A DNA stretch of 64,000 bases. It comes from GMQP-bins7 sp963776565 (GTDB taxonomy: Bacteria > Actinomycetota > Thermoleophilia > Gaiellales > Gaiellaceae). Below, in pieces: positions 10,983 to 21,784 of this stretch (positions are counted from its first letter, which is position 1; each line of letters begins with the position of its first letter). Position numbers and translations under genes: made by a program. The notes under the pieces were generated by a model. That model saw only the letters and a program-made list of their open reading frames with translations. It made no database searches and was not told the DNA's origin. The stretch covers positions 372,001 to 436,000 of the forward strand of contig CAVZNF010000005.1 in assembly GCA_963776565.1 (NCBI GenBank). The letters run 5' to 3'.

Positions 10983-12507
10983 GCTGCACGCCGCCTCCTC
11001 GCGCCGCCGCCGATCATCGCGATCCCGATCTCCTCCTCGCTGACGTCGGCGGGAACTCGCCGACGATCTCGCCCTCGTACATGACGAGGATGCGGTCGGA
11101 GAGCGAGAGGATCTCCTCGAGCTCGAGCGAGACGAGGAGGATGCCGCGGCCCTCGTCGCGCTCCTCGACGAGACGCCGGTGGATGAACTCGATCGCACCG
11201 ACGTCGAGCCCCCGCGTCGGCTGCGCCGCGATCAGGACCTCGGGTCGCGTCGACCTCGCGCGCGACGACGAGCTTCTGCTGGTTCCCGCCGGAGAGCTCC
11301 TTGGCCTGCGTCTGGGGACCACCCCCGCGGACGTCGAACTCCTTGAGCAGCTCGCGGCGCGCGCGACCAGCGACGCGCGGGGAGCCAGCCGAAGCGGGAG
11401 TCCGGCGCGGTAGCGGTAGTCGTGCAGCGCCAAGTTCTCGGCGAGCGAGAAGTCGAGCACGAGGCCGCGGCGCTGGCGATCCTCCGGGATGTGGCCGAGC
11501 CCGCGTCGAGCTGCTCGCGAACGCCGCATGCTCCCGTCACATCCTGCCCGGCGACGCGATCACGGCCGCTCTTCGCGCTTCGGAGGCCGGTGAGCGCCTC
11601 GATCAACTCGGTCTGCCCGTTGCCGTCGACGCCGGCGATGCCGACGATCTCGCCGGCGCGCACCTGAAGCGAGACGCCGCGCACCGTCTCGAGGCCGCGG
11701 TCGTCGCGCACGTGAGCCCCTCGACCTCGAGCAGCGCCTCGCCGGGCGTGGCCGGCGACTTGTCGACCCGGAGGAGGACCTCGCGGCCCACCATCAGCCG
11801 GGCGAGGCCCTCCTCGGTCGCGCCTCGCGCGGGCACCGTGTCGATCGGCTTGCCGCGGCGAAGAACGGTGATGCGGTCCGCGATCTCGAGCACCTCGTTC
11901 AGCTTGTGGCTGATGAAGATGACCGACATCCCCTCGCGCGTCAGCATTCGCAGGATGGCGAAGAGCTCGGTCGCCTCCTGCGGGGTGAGCACGGCGGTCG
12001 GCTCGTCGAGAATGAGGATGTCGGCCTTGCGGTAGAGCGCCTTCAGGATCTCGACCCGCTGCTGCTGGCCGACCGTGATGTCGTCGACCGTGCGTCCGGG
12101 TCGATGCGCGAAGCCGAACTGATCCGCGAGGCTCGACGCACGCTGGCGGCGGCGCGCGTAGTCGAGGAAGATGCCCTTGTGTTGGCTCGGTCGCCGAGCA
12201 CGATGTTCTCGGCCACGGTCATCACCGGGATGAGCATGAAGTGCTGGTGCACCATGCCGATGCCGTTGCGATGGCGTCGCGCGGGAGTGGAAGGTGACCG
12301 GCTGCCCGTCGATGCGGATCTCGCCCTCGTCGGGCTGGTAGAGGCCGTAGAGGACGTTCATGAGCGTCGACTTGCCGGCGCCGTTCTCCCCGAGGAGCGC
12401 GTGCACCTCGCCGCGTCGGAGGTCGAAGTCGATGTGGTCGTTGGCGAGGACGCCCGGGAAGCGCTTCGTGATGCCGCGCAGCTCGAGGACGGGCGGGCGT
12501 CTGGCAT
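10979..12507 (-). CDS. BMP-type ABC importer, double-domain ATPase (frameshifted)
   Basis: Two ABC cassettes in one chain power the importer. The first has Walker A LLGENGAGKST, TVGQQQRVEILKALYRKADI as signature region and ILILDEPTAVLTPQE as Walker B. The second has GIAGVDGNGQTELIEALTG and HIPEDRQRRGLV with LVSLELEEILSLSDRI. Replacing two lost homopolymer bases near 12265-12290 restores a continuous stretch ending in MVHQHFMLIPVMTVAENI. ATG 12507 needs one indel repaired. Confidence 0.87.
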
Positions 12508-12592
12508 GCGCGCGCGATTCTAAGGCGCGCGATACGTGCACGAGAACGACAAGGAGCGGGCCTGGCCCGCCCTCCCATGGACGCGTCCGCGT

Positions 12593-13614
12593 CTAGCCTC
12601 TGGACGACCGCGGCGGCCTTGATCTTGCCGTCGATGATCAGCTTCCTTGAGCGTTCACGTCTTCGCGATGAACGCCTTCGGAACTCGGGCTGATCTTGCC
12701 GACGTCCTGACCGCCGTTCTTCAGGTCGAAGACGAGGTCGCCTGCGCCGTTCGAGCTTGCCGTTCTTGCCGACCTTGGTGAAGTTGAAGACGGCCGTGTC
12801 GACCCGCTTCACGCCGCTCGTCAGGATGTGCTGCCGAGGTAGCCTGGTCGGCGTCGACGCCGATGCCCCAGACTTCCTCTCCTTGCGGCCTGGAGCGCGC
12901 CGAGGCCGCAGCCGCCGGCGACCTGGAACACCGCCTGCGAGCCTGCGAGCGATCTGGCCGGCGCGGTCTCCTTGCACTTGTCCGACTGCGACGAAGTCGT
13001 CCGAGTAGTCGACGAGGACCTTGATCTTCGGGTTCGCCGTCTTCGCGCCGCCTGGTAGCCCGCGATCCAGTTGTCGACCGCGGGATCTTGCTGCCCGCCG
13101 ACCGCGCTGATGACCTGCTTGCCGCCCTGCTTCTTCGTCATCTGCGCGGCGAGGTACCCGACGAGGTAGCCCGACTCTCCTGCGCCGCGAACGTCAGCCC
13201 GGCGACGTTCTTCGGCTTCTTGTTGAACGGCGGGACCTGCACGGGTAGTCGATGATCGCGAACTGTGAGGTCCGGGAACTGCTCGGCGACGGTGTTCATC
13301 GAGTGACAGCAGGAACCCGACACCGAAGATCAGGTTCGCGTCGCCGGCCCTGCGGCGGCGACGAAGTTCGGGAGGTGGTCCGCCTCGGATGTCGTCTACG
13401 TGACGCGCGTCTGGATGCCGAGCCTTCTGCGCCTTGCGGCCCGGTTCGCGAGGTGGTTGAACGAGCGGTCGTTCAAGCCTGCCGATGTCCGTGACGAGCT
13501 GGCCAGAAGTCGTTCTGCTTCGGGCTTCGCGCCTGCCCGGCGAGCTACGATCAGCGCGATCGACGCGGCGAGCGCCACTGCCAGCGCCGACTGCACTGAT
13601 GTACGTACCTTCAC
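12593..13614 (-). CDS. BMP family substrate-binding protein (frameshifted)
   Basis: Extracytoplasmic binding protein of the importer; PnrA/BmpA relatives bind nucleosides. GTG 13614 lies four bases after GGAGG, and the N-terminus MKVRTSVQSALAVALAASIA is a signal sequence; I see no clear lipobox. Family blocks are PPFNKKPKNVAGLTFAAQES, MTKKQGGKQVISAVGGQQDP, VDNWIAGYQAG and ILTSGVKRVDTAVFNFTK. Several indels interrupt it. It is the first gene of the importer operon. Confidence 0.82.
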
Positions 13615-13735
13615 GTGCCCTCCTTACGAGTAAGCCTGCCGCCCTGGTTGGACGCTTGATCTAACCGCAAGTTGGGCCGCTCTCGCAAGTGTGTGAGGGC
13701 CGCCACTGCCGCGGAGACTACCGCGTCAGCGAGCG

Positions 13736-15938
13736 TCAGGCGGTGTGGAGCTCGGTCTCGGAGACGAGCACGCGGCGTGGCTTCGAGCCCTCGTAGCCCG
13801 AGATGATCCCGCGCCGCTCGAGCATGTCGATGAGCCGCCCGGCGCGCGTGTAGCCGACCCGCAGGCGGCGCTGCAGGAGCGAGACCGACGCGGTCTGCGT
13901 CTGCACGACGATCTCGATCGCCTTGTCGAGCAGCGGATCCTCGTCGGGGTCGAACTCACCGTCGTCGTCCGACTCCTCGTACGTCAGCCTCCGGCGCCTC
14001 GAGGAGCGACTCGTCGAGATCCTGGCCGCGCTGCGAGCGGCACTGCTCGACGACGAGCGCGACCTCCTCCTCGGTCACGTACGCGCCCTGGAGCCGCTGC
14101 AGACGAGAGGTTCCGAGCGGCTTGAAGAGCATGTCGCCCTGGCCGAGGAGGCTCTCGGCCCCGCGCCGTCGAGGATCACGCGCGAGTCTGTCTGGCTCGA
14201 GACGGCGAAGGCGATGCGCGACGGGACGTTCGCCTTGATCATCCCCGTGATCACGTCCACGGACGGACGCTGCGTCGCGAGAACGAGATGGATCCCGACG
14301 GCGCGCGACTTCTGCGCGAGCCGGATCACGCAGTCCTCGACCGCTTGCGGAGAGACCATCATCAGGTCGGCGAGCTCGTCGATGACGACGAGCAGGTACG
14401 GAAGCGGGGCCTCCCCACGAGCGCGAAGAGCGCGGTTCGCCTCGGGGAGGCTGCGCGCGCGGACGAACGACAGGCGCTCGTAGCGGCGCTCCATCTCGGC
14501 CACGACGTTCATGAGGACGACCGCCGCCTCCTTCGGATTCGAGACGACCGGCGTCAGGAGGTGCGGGATCGACTCGTAGTAGCCGAGCTCGATCCGCTTC
14601 GGGTCGATGAGGATCATCCGCACCTCGTCGGGCGTCGAGCGAAGCAACGTCGAGGTCAGGATCGTGTTGATGCAGCCGGACTTGCCCGATCCGGTGGTGC
14701 CGGCGATGAGGAGGTGCGGCATGCGTGCGAGGTCGGTCCAGATCGCGTTGCCCGAGATGTCCTTCCCGAGCCAGACCGACAGCGGGCTCGCGCTCGCCGG
14801 AAGGTCGCCGAAGATGTCGCCGAGCGTGACGAGCTTCGGCGAGAGGTTCGGGACCTCGACGCCGACGGCCTGCTTTCCGGGGATCGGAGCGAGGATCCGG
14901 ATCTCCGTGGTCGCGAGCGCGTAGCTCAAATCGTCCTTCAGCACCGGCGACCTTCGACACCTTCGTGCCCGGCGCGAGCTGCAGCTCGTAGCGCGTCACG
15001 CGCGGCCCGGAGATCTGCCCGGTCACGCTCGCCTCCACGCCGAACTCGGACAGCGTGCGGACGAGCAGGTCGGCGGTCTTCGCGCTCGTGTCGCTCGACG
15101 TCGCGGCTCCCGCAGGCGACGCGCGGAGCAGCGTGCGATCGGGAAGCCGGTACTCGGAGTGCTCGGACGACGTCTCGAACGCGGACTCGACGCTCTCGAG
15201 CGTCCGGCTCGGGGTCGTCGGCGACGAGGAGCGGCGTCTCTTCGGAGTGCGGCTCGCGCCGACGACGTCCGGGTAGGACTCCGCTCCGTCCAGCAGCTGG
15301 TGCTGGCGCGCGGCGAGCGCAGGCTCGGGGATGTGGGCGTCCTCGGCGGTCTGCGACTCGCTCGACGGCCACTCGAACGCGCGGCGAGCTCCGGTTCCGG
15401 CCTGCTTCATCACGTGACCCGTGCGACGCAGGATCGCTCCCGTGGAAGCACCCGTCACGAGCAGGAGGCCCGCCACGAGCAGAGCGCCCCCGATGATCGC
15501 CGCACCGGTCTGCCCGATCAGCGCGGCCAGCGCGCCGCCGATCGCGAGGCCGATGAAGCCGCCCGAGTCCTTGCCGAGGAGCGTCATCAGGCCGAGGAAG
15601 CTCACTCCCACGCCGAGACGGAACGGCCGCACCTCCAGGAGGTCGCTGCGAGCGAGCAGGAGCCCGCCCAGCGCGACGAGCGCGACGGGCAGCACGTAGG
15701 CGGCGTTGCCGATGATCTCCGTCAGCACGCCGGCGAGCCACGAGCCGACCGCGCCGCCGTCGAGGCCGAGGTAGAGGATGGCCGCGAGCACGAGGCCCAG
15801 CGCGAGGAGCGCGAGGCCGAGGAGCTCGTTCTCGTGTTGAGAGCGCGAGCGGCGCGTCCGCTTCTTCACGCGCGAAGGGACGCGTGGACGAAGCGGCCGC
15901 TTCTTCCTCCGAGCAGCCATGCTCGGCCGATTCGACAC
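13736..15938 (-). CDS. ftsK: DNA translocase FtsK/SpoIIIE (frameshifted)
   Basis: Septal DNA pump for chromosome segregation. The N-terminus is basic, then four membrane segments follow (for example LLGLALLALGLVLAAILYLG). The motor domain has Walker A IAGTTGSGKSGCINTILTST and Walker B LLVVIDELADLMM. The C-terminal gamma winged helix reads LLQRRLRVGYTRAGRLIDML and recognises KOPS-like sites. Single-base indels near 14943, 14155 and 13985 split an otherwise normal protein. Because ftsK is normally essential, these support sequence error rather than decay. Confidence 0.93.
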
Positions 15939-15960
15939 GGTGCGGCGCGCTCCTTCGCGC

Positions 15961-16905
15961 TCAGCCGCAGTCGATCGCCTTCACGCGAGCGTCCGATGCG
16001 CTCGACGAGGAGCTCGAAGAAGCCGCGGCGTCGAGGTCGACACCGACGTGGGCGTTCGGGGCGCGGTCGGTGCGATGCCAGAGGTCGACGACGGTGCGCC
16101 CGCGGCAGAGCTCGGACTCGAGCTCGACGTCGACGTTGCGGAGCCGCGTCTCGACGAGCCCTGGCCGGATGAGGTGGGCTACCGCGACCGCATCGTGGAT
16201 CGGAGCGCCGTCCCACCGTACGTCTGGCGGTGGTAGCGGCTGAAGAACTCGTTGAGCTCGGCGACGAATGAGCCGATGCGACCGGCGGCGCGAAGACTTC
16301 GCGCGACCTCGGGACCGAGGAGCGCCTGGTGGGTGACGTCGAGCCCGATCATCGTGACGTCGAGCCCGCAGTCGAAGACGACCGCCGCGGCCTCGGGATC
16401 GCCCAGATGTTGAACTCCGCCGCCGGCGTGAAGTTGCCCTCGCCGATCGCGCCGCCCATGAGGACGATCCGCTCGATGCCCTGCGTTCCTCGGGCGGCGA
16501 GGTAGCGAGCGATGTTCGTTAGCGGCCCGGTCGGGACGAACGTGACCGGCTGGCGGCGTCGCTCCGAGCGTGTCGGCGATGAACGCGACCGCGTCGTCGG
16601 AGATCGGCAAGGCGCGTCGGCAGCCGGAAGCGACGGCCCGTCGAGGCCGCTCTCGCCGTGCACGTGCGCGGCGACGGCGAGCTCGCGCTGGAGCGGGCGC
16701 TCGGCTCCGCTGCGACCGGTACGTCTGTCTCGTGCCGACGAGCTCGAGCACACGGAGCGCGTTCGCGGTCGTCTTCTCGAGGGTCTGGTTGCCGTACGTC
16801 GTCGTGACGCCGAGGAGCTCGATCTCCGGGCTCGCGAGCGGCGCAGGAGCAGCGCGATCGCGTCGTCGTGGCCGGGGTCGCAGTCGAGGATCGCCGGGAG
16901 CGGCG
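15961..16905 (-). CDS. Inosine-uridine nucleoside N-ribohydrolase family (frameshifted)
   Basis: Cleaves ribonucleosides to base and ribose. The N-terminal calcium-binding motif is LPAILDCDPGHDDAIALLL. Later come VTTTYGNQTLEKTTANALRV, VTFVPTGPLTNIARYLAARG, IVLMGGAIGEGNFTPAAEFN and the His-containing GAPIHD region after frame repair. No clear start codon is visible near 16905, and at least three indels are present. Next to a BMP-type importer and ribokinase, this suggests nucleoside salvage. Confidence 0.83.
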
Positions 16906-16929
16906 CGGCCCGAGAGTATCGTCCGTGCG

Positions 16930-17281
16930 CGCGTGGCCGGCGCACGAGACAAATCCTGGCGTTCGCCCTGTCGTTCCCGGAGACAGCGGAGGATCGCCCG
17001 TGGGAGGACGACGTCGTCGTGAAGGTCCGCGGGAAGATCTTCGTGTTCGCGGGCCCGGCCGGATCGAAGCGGGGCTCGGTAAAGCTGGCGGAGTCGCACG
17101 CCCACGCGCTCGCGATCGCAGGCGCCGAGCCGACCGGGTACGGCCTGGGAAAGGCGGGCTGGGTGACGGTTCCGCTGCGCGCGCCGGGCGTCACGTCGAC
17201 GTCCTGCGCGACTGGGTCGAGGAGAGCTATCGCATCGTCGCGCCGAAGCGACTCGTCGCCACCCTCGACGAGGTCAGCTGA
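16930..17281 (+). CDS. MmcQ/YjbR family protein (frameshifted)
   Basis: Small DNA-binding-like fold protein of unknown role. Plus-strand translation gives ILAFALSFPETAEDRPWEDD, VVVKVRGKIFVFAG and YGLGKAGWVTVPL; after an indel near 17190 it continues DVLRDWVEESYRIVAPKRLV. The DRPWEDD...VRGKIFVF pattern is characteristic. It sits alone on the plus strand between two minus-strand salvage genes and converges with the ribokinase gene, overlapping it by 8 bp. Confidence 0.72.
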
Positions 17282-18084
17282 GGATCGCGTCGATCTCGTC
17301 AGCTGTGGGCAGAGACGGCTGAGCCCGAAGCGCGAGGCCGCCAGCGCGCCGGCAGCGCAGCGCACGGCGGAGCGCCTCGTCGTAGTCTCGTCCCTCGAGG
17401 AGCGACACGAGGAGACAAGCGGTGAAGGCGTCGCCTGCGCGGTGCCGTCGACGACGTCGACGGCGGGCGGAGTCGCTCGCGCGACCTCCTCCCCGTCCTC
17501 GAGCAGGACCGCGCCTTCGGCGCCGAGAGTCACGGCGACGAGGCCGTCGCGCCGCGAGAGCGCTCGTAGCTCGAAGCGATTGACGACAGCAGGTCAGGGT
17601 CGACCGAGATCGGGCGGCGCGGGCGCGGCGTTGAGGCAGAAGAGGCCCGTGCACTGCTCCCACGCCGAGAGCACGGCGGTGTCGGGGATCTCGAGCTGAC
17701 AGAGCACGGCGTCGTGATCCGGAAGCGCGACGTCGGCGAGCGCACCGTTTGCGCCCGGGGCGACGACGATCTCCGTCTCGCCGGTCGCGTCGACGAGGAT
17801 GAGGGCTAGCCGGTGGGCTCTCCGACTCGACGAGATGGAGCGCGATCGCCGCGCTCGCGAAGGCCGGTGACCGCCTCCGCGGCGAACGCGTCGCGCCGAC
17901 GGCCCCGATGAAGGTCACCTCCGCCCCGAGCCGTGCGCAGGCGACGGCCTGATTCGCGCCCTTTCCTCCTGGAACGCGAGCGAACGTCGCGCCGGTCGAC
18001 GGTCTCGCCCGACCGCGGAAGGCGGTCGCACCGCGCGACGAGGTCGAGGTTGACCGATCCGACGACCGTGATGCGGGGCTTCAG
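17274..18084 (-). CDS. rbsK: Ribokinase, PfkB family (frameshifted)
   Basis: Phosphorylates D-ribose at C5. The N-terminus KPRITVVGSVNLDLVARCDR and the C-terminal block AGDAFTACLLVSLLEGRDYD (catalytic Asp in GAGDAF after frame repair) identify the ribokinase group. No ATG or GTG is present at the expected start; the frame begins at a CTG that overlaps the preceding stop as CTGA, so a misread ATGA is possible. Several indels lie inside. With the nucleoside hydrolase it would trap ribose released from nucleosides. Confidence 0.8.
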
Positions 18085-18599
18085 GCAGCCAGAGCGCGGA
18101 GGTCGTCCACCGTCGATCCGAGGAGCGTGTCCTGCAGATCGAAGAGGCCGGCCCACAGCGAGGAACGATCGGGCGCCGCGTCCATGCTCGCGGCCGTGGC
18201 AAGCCCTTCGAGAGCGCGGACGAGGACGGCCAGCTCGAGATAGACGGCCGCAACGCGGTTCGGGCAGGCGCGGACGCCGGCCCGATCGAGGACGGGACGC
18301 CACTCCACGAGCTCCCCCGCTCCGGGCCCTGCGTACCAGGACCGACCTTCGGCTCGCTCCGGCTCGAGCTCGAGGAGGTACTGCGACAGCGGCCGCTCGA
18401 GCCCGGCGAGCGCGGTCTCGACTCGATCGGCGGCGTGCCGCAGCGCAGCCTGTCTGGCGCCGGGCGTCGCGGGCATGGCGTCTCCCCTCCCCCAGCGCTC
18501 GAGAAGGCGGCAGAAGGCCAGCGAAGCCGCCTCACACGCGCGCAGCTGCGCGACGAGACGTCGCGCGGAGAGCTCGCTCGCCGCATTGCCCTCGATCAC
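18081..18599 (-). CDS. Hypothetical helical protein
   Basis: 172 residues, not recognised. It is Ala/Leu/Arg-rich and predicted helical, without a signal peptide or membrane segment. It holds two short Cys-containing spots (RACEAASLAFCRLLERW and RACPNRVAAVY). It lies between RNase J (17 bp upstream) and ribokinase (overlapping), on the same strand. Confidence 0.55.
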   Translation of the reverse strand: MIEGNAASELSARRLVAQLRACEAASLAFCRLLERWGRGDAMPATPGARQAALRHAADRVETALAGLERPLSQYLLELEPERAEGRSWYAGPGAGELVEWRPVLDRAGVRACPNRVAAVYLELAVLVRALEGLATAASMDAAPDRSSLWAGLFDLQDTLLGSTVDDLRALAA

Positions 18600-18615
18600 C
18601 GTCTGCCAGCCGCCA

Positions 18616-20265
18616 TCAGACCTCGATCACCACGGGAAGGACCATCGGTCGGCGGCGCGTGCGGTCGTAGACGATCTGCCCCACCGCGTCGTGGATGTGC
18701 TCCTGGAGGAGCTTGATCTCCGTCACGTGTCCGGCTGCGAGCTCGCGAACGACACGATCCGCCTCGTCACGAAGCTCGTCGATCAAGTCGTCTGACTCGG
18801 CAAATCCGCGCGCGATGAGCTCCGGCGGCGCGATCTCGCCGCCGTCCGAGGACGCGAGCGTCGTCACGACGATGAGCACGCCGTCGTCCGCAAGCCGGCG
18901 CCGATCGCGCAGCGCGACGTCCTGGACGTCGCCGACCCGCAGTCCGTCGACGAACGTCACGCCGGATTCGACCGTGCCAGCGAACCGCGCGCCGCCTCGC
19001 GCGAGCTCGACGACCGATCCGTTCTCGGCGATGAGGATCCGGTCTTCGGGAACGCCCGCCTCGCGCGCGAGCTTCGCGTGCGCGGCCTGCATCCGATACT
19101 CGCCGTGGATCGGCATCACGTAGCGCGGACGAAGAAGCGAGAGCATCGTCCGCAGCTCTTCCTGGCACGCATGCCCGGAGACGTGCACGGCGGCGATCTC
19201 CTCGTGGAGCACCTCCGCGCCGGCGCGTGCGAGCTGGTTGATCGAGTCGTGGACGCGGAGCTCGTTGCCGGGAACGGGCTTCGCGGAGATCACGACGGTG
19301 TCGCCCGGCTCGACCGTGACGGCCTTGTGATCGCCGTACGCGATGCGCGTGAGCGCCGACATCGGCTCGCCCTGGCTCCCCGTGCACAGCACGAGCAGGC
19401 GCTCGGGCGGAAGTTGCGAGGCCTCGTCCGGGTTGACGATCGCGTCCTCCGGGAACGAGACGTAGCCGAGGTTGCGCGCGATGTTGATGTTCTTGCGCAT
19501 CGAGCGGCCGACGACGACGACCTTCCGTCCGCACTCGACGGCCACGTCGGCGGCCTGCTGCATGCGATGGATGTTCGATGCGAACGAGGCGACGAGGATC
19601 TTCCCCTTCCGCAGCGGGAAGATCGAGCGGAACGCCTCGCCGACGAGGCGCTCCGAGCCGGTGTTTCCGGGACGCTCGGCGTTCGTCGAGTCGCCGAGGA
19701 GGAGATCGACGCCGCGGTTGCCGATCTCCGCGAGCTTGCCGACGTCGGTCTTCAGTCCGTCGACGGGCGTGTGATCGAGCTTCCAGTCGCCCGTGTGCAC
19801 GACGCGTCCCGCCGGCGTCTCGATCACGAGCGCGGCCGAGTCGGGGATCGAGTGCGCGACACGGACGAGCTCGACCCGGAACGGGCCGAGCTCGAGCGGC
19901 TCGTCGCCCGGCGACGCGGCGATCAGCTCCGACTTCTGCGCGAGCCCGTGCTCGTCGAGCTTCGACTTCACGAGCGCCAGCGTCAGCGGGGTCGCGATGA
20001 CCGACTCCACGTCGACCTCGCGCAGGAGGTACGGCAGCCCGCCGACGTGATCCTCGTGGCCGTGCGTGAGGATCACCGCGCGGACGTGTCGGCCCTCGAG
20101 ATAGCCGATGTCCGGCAGCAGCAGATCGACGCCGAGGTGCTCGTCGCGCGGGAACGCGAGGCCCGCATCGACCACGATGATCTCGTCGCCCATCTCGAAG
20201 ACGGTCATGTTCTTGCCGACCTCGCCGAGACCGCCGAGCGGGATGATGCGGAGCGTGTCGCTCAT
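18616..20265 (-). CDS. rnj: Ribonuclease J
   Basis: Metallo-beta-lactamase/beta-CASP exo- and endoribonuclease. 549 residues with the metal motif LTHGHEDHVGGLPYL near residue 75, a second metal motif in VVHTGDWKLDHTPVDG, and the beta-CASP motif CTGSQGEPMSALTRIA. The C-terminal KOW-like and dimerisation part is complete. dapA lies 34 bp upstream on the same strand, a common arrangement. Confidence 0.96.
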   Translation of the reverse strand: MSDTLRIIPLGGLGEVGKNMTVFEMGDEIIVVDAGLAFPRDEHLGVDLLLPDIGYLEGRHVRAVILTHGHEDHVGGLPYLLREVDVESVIATPLTLALVKSKLDEHGLAQKSELIAASPGDEPLELGPFRVELVRVAHSIPDSAALVIETPAGRVVHTGDWKLDHTPVDGLKTDVGKLAEIGNRGVDLLLGDSTNAERPGNTGSERLVGEAFRSIFPLRKGKILVASFASNIHRMQQAADVAVECGRKVVVVGRSMRKNINIARNLGYVSFPEDAIVNPDEASQLPPERLLVLCTGSQGEPMSALTRIAYGDHKAVTVEPGDTVVISAKPVPGNELRVHDSINQLARAGAEVLHEEIAAVHVSGHACQEELRTMLSLLRPRYVMPIHGEYRMQAAHAKLAREAGVPEDRILIAENGSVVELARGGARFAGTVESGVTFVDGLRVGDVQDVALRDRRRLADDGVLIVVTTLASSDGGEIAPPELIARGFAESDDLIDELRDEADRVVRELAAGHVTEIKLLQEHIHDAVGQIVYDRTRRRPMVLPVVIEV

Positions 20266-20299
20266 GAACTGAGTCTACGGACGTGCGCCGCGCGAGCGG

Positions 20300-21181
20300 C
20301 TACGCGGCGACCGGCTGGAGCAACCCGAGCCGTTCGAGGCAGCCGCGGACGGCTTCGCGCTCCGCGTCCGTCGCCTCGACGAGCGGCAGCCGGTGGCCCC
20401 CGACGTCGTGGCCGAGGAGATTCAGCGCGCACTTGATCGCGATCGGGTTCACGACGACGCGCAGGAGGTCGATCGACGGCGCGAGCTCCTGGTCGAGCGC
20501 CCGGGCACCCTCGACGTCGCCGTCGCGGAAGCGACGCACCATCTCCTTGACCCGCGGGCCGACGACGTGCGTGTGCACGCAGACTCCGCCCATGCCGCCC
20601 AGCTCGAGGAACGGGAAGACGAGGTCGTCGTCACCTGCATAGAGCTCGAGGCCGAGCTCGACGATCGCACGCGCCTGCTCGAGATCCGGGTTCGCCTGCT
20701 TCACGGCCCGCACGGTCGGAAGCTCGGCGAGCTGCGCGATCGCCTCGGTCTCGAGGTTGAGGACGACGCGTCCCGGGATGTTGTACGCGATGATCGGCCG
20801 GTCCGAGACGGCGGCGATCTCCTCGAAGTGCCGGACGATCCCGCGCACCGGTGGCTTGTTGTAGTACGGCGTCACGACGAGGAAGCCGTGGACGCCGAGC
20901 TCGTGTGCGCGCGCGGTGAGGTGGACGGAGTGCTCGGTCGAGTAGGTGCCGGTGCCGGCGATGACCGTCGCGCGGTCTCCGACCTCGTCGACGGCAGCCT
21001 CGTACAGCAGCAAGCGCTCGTCGTCCGAGAGCGTCGGCGCCTCGCCCGTCGTCCCGGTGACGACGAGCCCGTCGGAGCCGTTCGCGACGAGGTGCGCGGC
21101 GAGCGCGCGAAATGCCTGGTAGTCGACCGACCCGTCCGCCTTGAACGGCGTCACGATCGCGGTCAGGATCTCACCGAGCAC
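20300..21181 (-). CDS. dapA: 4-hydroxy-tetrahydrodipicolinate synthase
   Basis: Condenses pyruvate with aspartate semialdehyde in lysine/DAP synthesis. 293 residues: VVTGTTGEAPTLSDDE at the pyruvate site, VTPYYNKPPVRG with the catalytic Tyr, and the Schiff-base Lys in TVRAVKQANPDLEQ. dapB lies nearby on the same strand, separated by mscL on the other strand. Confidence 0.95.
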   Translation of the reverse strand: MLGEILTAIVTPFKADGSVDYQAFRALAAHLVANGSDGLVVTGTTGEAPTLSDDERLLLYEAAVDEVGDRATVIAGTGTYSTEHSVHLTARAHELGVHGFLVVTPYYNKPPVRGIVRHFEEIAAVSDRPIIAYNIPGRVVLNLETEAIAQLAELPTVRAVKQANPDLEQARAIVELGLELYAGDDDLVFPFLELGGMGGVCVHTHVVGPRVKEMVRRFRDGDVEGARALDQELAPSIDLLRVVVNPIAIKCALNLLGHDVGGHRLPLVEATDAEREAVRGCLERLGLLQPVAA

Positions 21182-21218
21182 GTCAGGATTCTACGAGACG
21201 GAAAGGCAGGCACCTTCA

Positions 21219-21596
21219 ATGCTCAAGGAATTCCGCGACTTCCTGATGCGCGGCAACCTCGTCGAGCTCGCCGTTGCATTCGTGATGGGTCTCGCGTTCG
21301 CAGCGCTCATCAACTCGTTCGTGAACGACCTGGTCATGCCGATCGTCGCGACGATCATCGGCAAGCCTGACTTCAGCGGCCTCACGTTCACGATCAACGA
21401 CGCAGTCTTCCGGTATGGCGCTTTCCTCACGGCATCCATTACGTTCGTCGCTACCGCAGCCGCGATTTTCTTCTTCGTCGTCAAGCCCATGGGCGCGATC
21501 ATGGCGCGGATGAGGAAGCCAGAGGACGAGGTTGTCGCCGACGAGGAGCGCCGCCACCAGGAGTTGCTCGCCGCGATCAGAGGCATCGGTCGCTGA
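21219..21596 (+). CDS. mscL: Large-conductance mechanosensitive channel MscL
   Basis: Osmotic safety valve. I chose ATG 21219 (MLKEFRDFLMRGNLVELAVA), after GGAAAGG, giving 125 residues. Two membrane helices flank a periplasmic loop (FSGLTFTINDAVFRYGAFLT), and the C-terminus is a charged helix. It diverges from dapA with only 37 bp between starts, so the two promoters must overlap. Confidence 0.95.
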   Translation: MLKEFRDFLMRGNLVELAVAFVMGLAFAALINSFVNDLVMPIVATIIGKPDFSGLTFTINDAVFRYGAFLTASITFVATAAAIFFFVVKPMGAIMARMRKPEDEVVADEERRHQELLAAIRGIGR

Positions 21597-21664
21597 CCGT
21601 CGGAATGCTCAGCCCGTTCGGGAGGCGCTGCGCTGGCTTGCGGAGAGAACCTCGGCTTCACGTC

Positions 21665-21681
21665 TGCCCCGCCCGGGGGCA
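21665..21681. terminator. Hairpin between convergent mscL and dapB
   Basis: TGCCCC/GGGGCA with a 5-nt loop lies in the 188-bp gap where mscL and dapB converge. There is no clear U-tract, so terminator activity is inferred from position only. Confidence 0.3.
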
Positions 21682-21784
21682 CGCGTGACGTTTCAGCCGA
21701 CGACGAAGAGACAGAGTGCGGTCAGCAGCGCCGCCGAATGGCGGGTTCGCCGCCGACGCTGCGTCAGCGAATCGTTCGGGGCTC

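Noticed and set aside
16512..17699. Plus-strand 395-residue frame
   Set aside because: Only the part from about 16930 has family similarity (MmcQ/YjbR); the rest is antisense of the nucleoside hydrolase and ribokinase.
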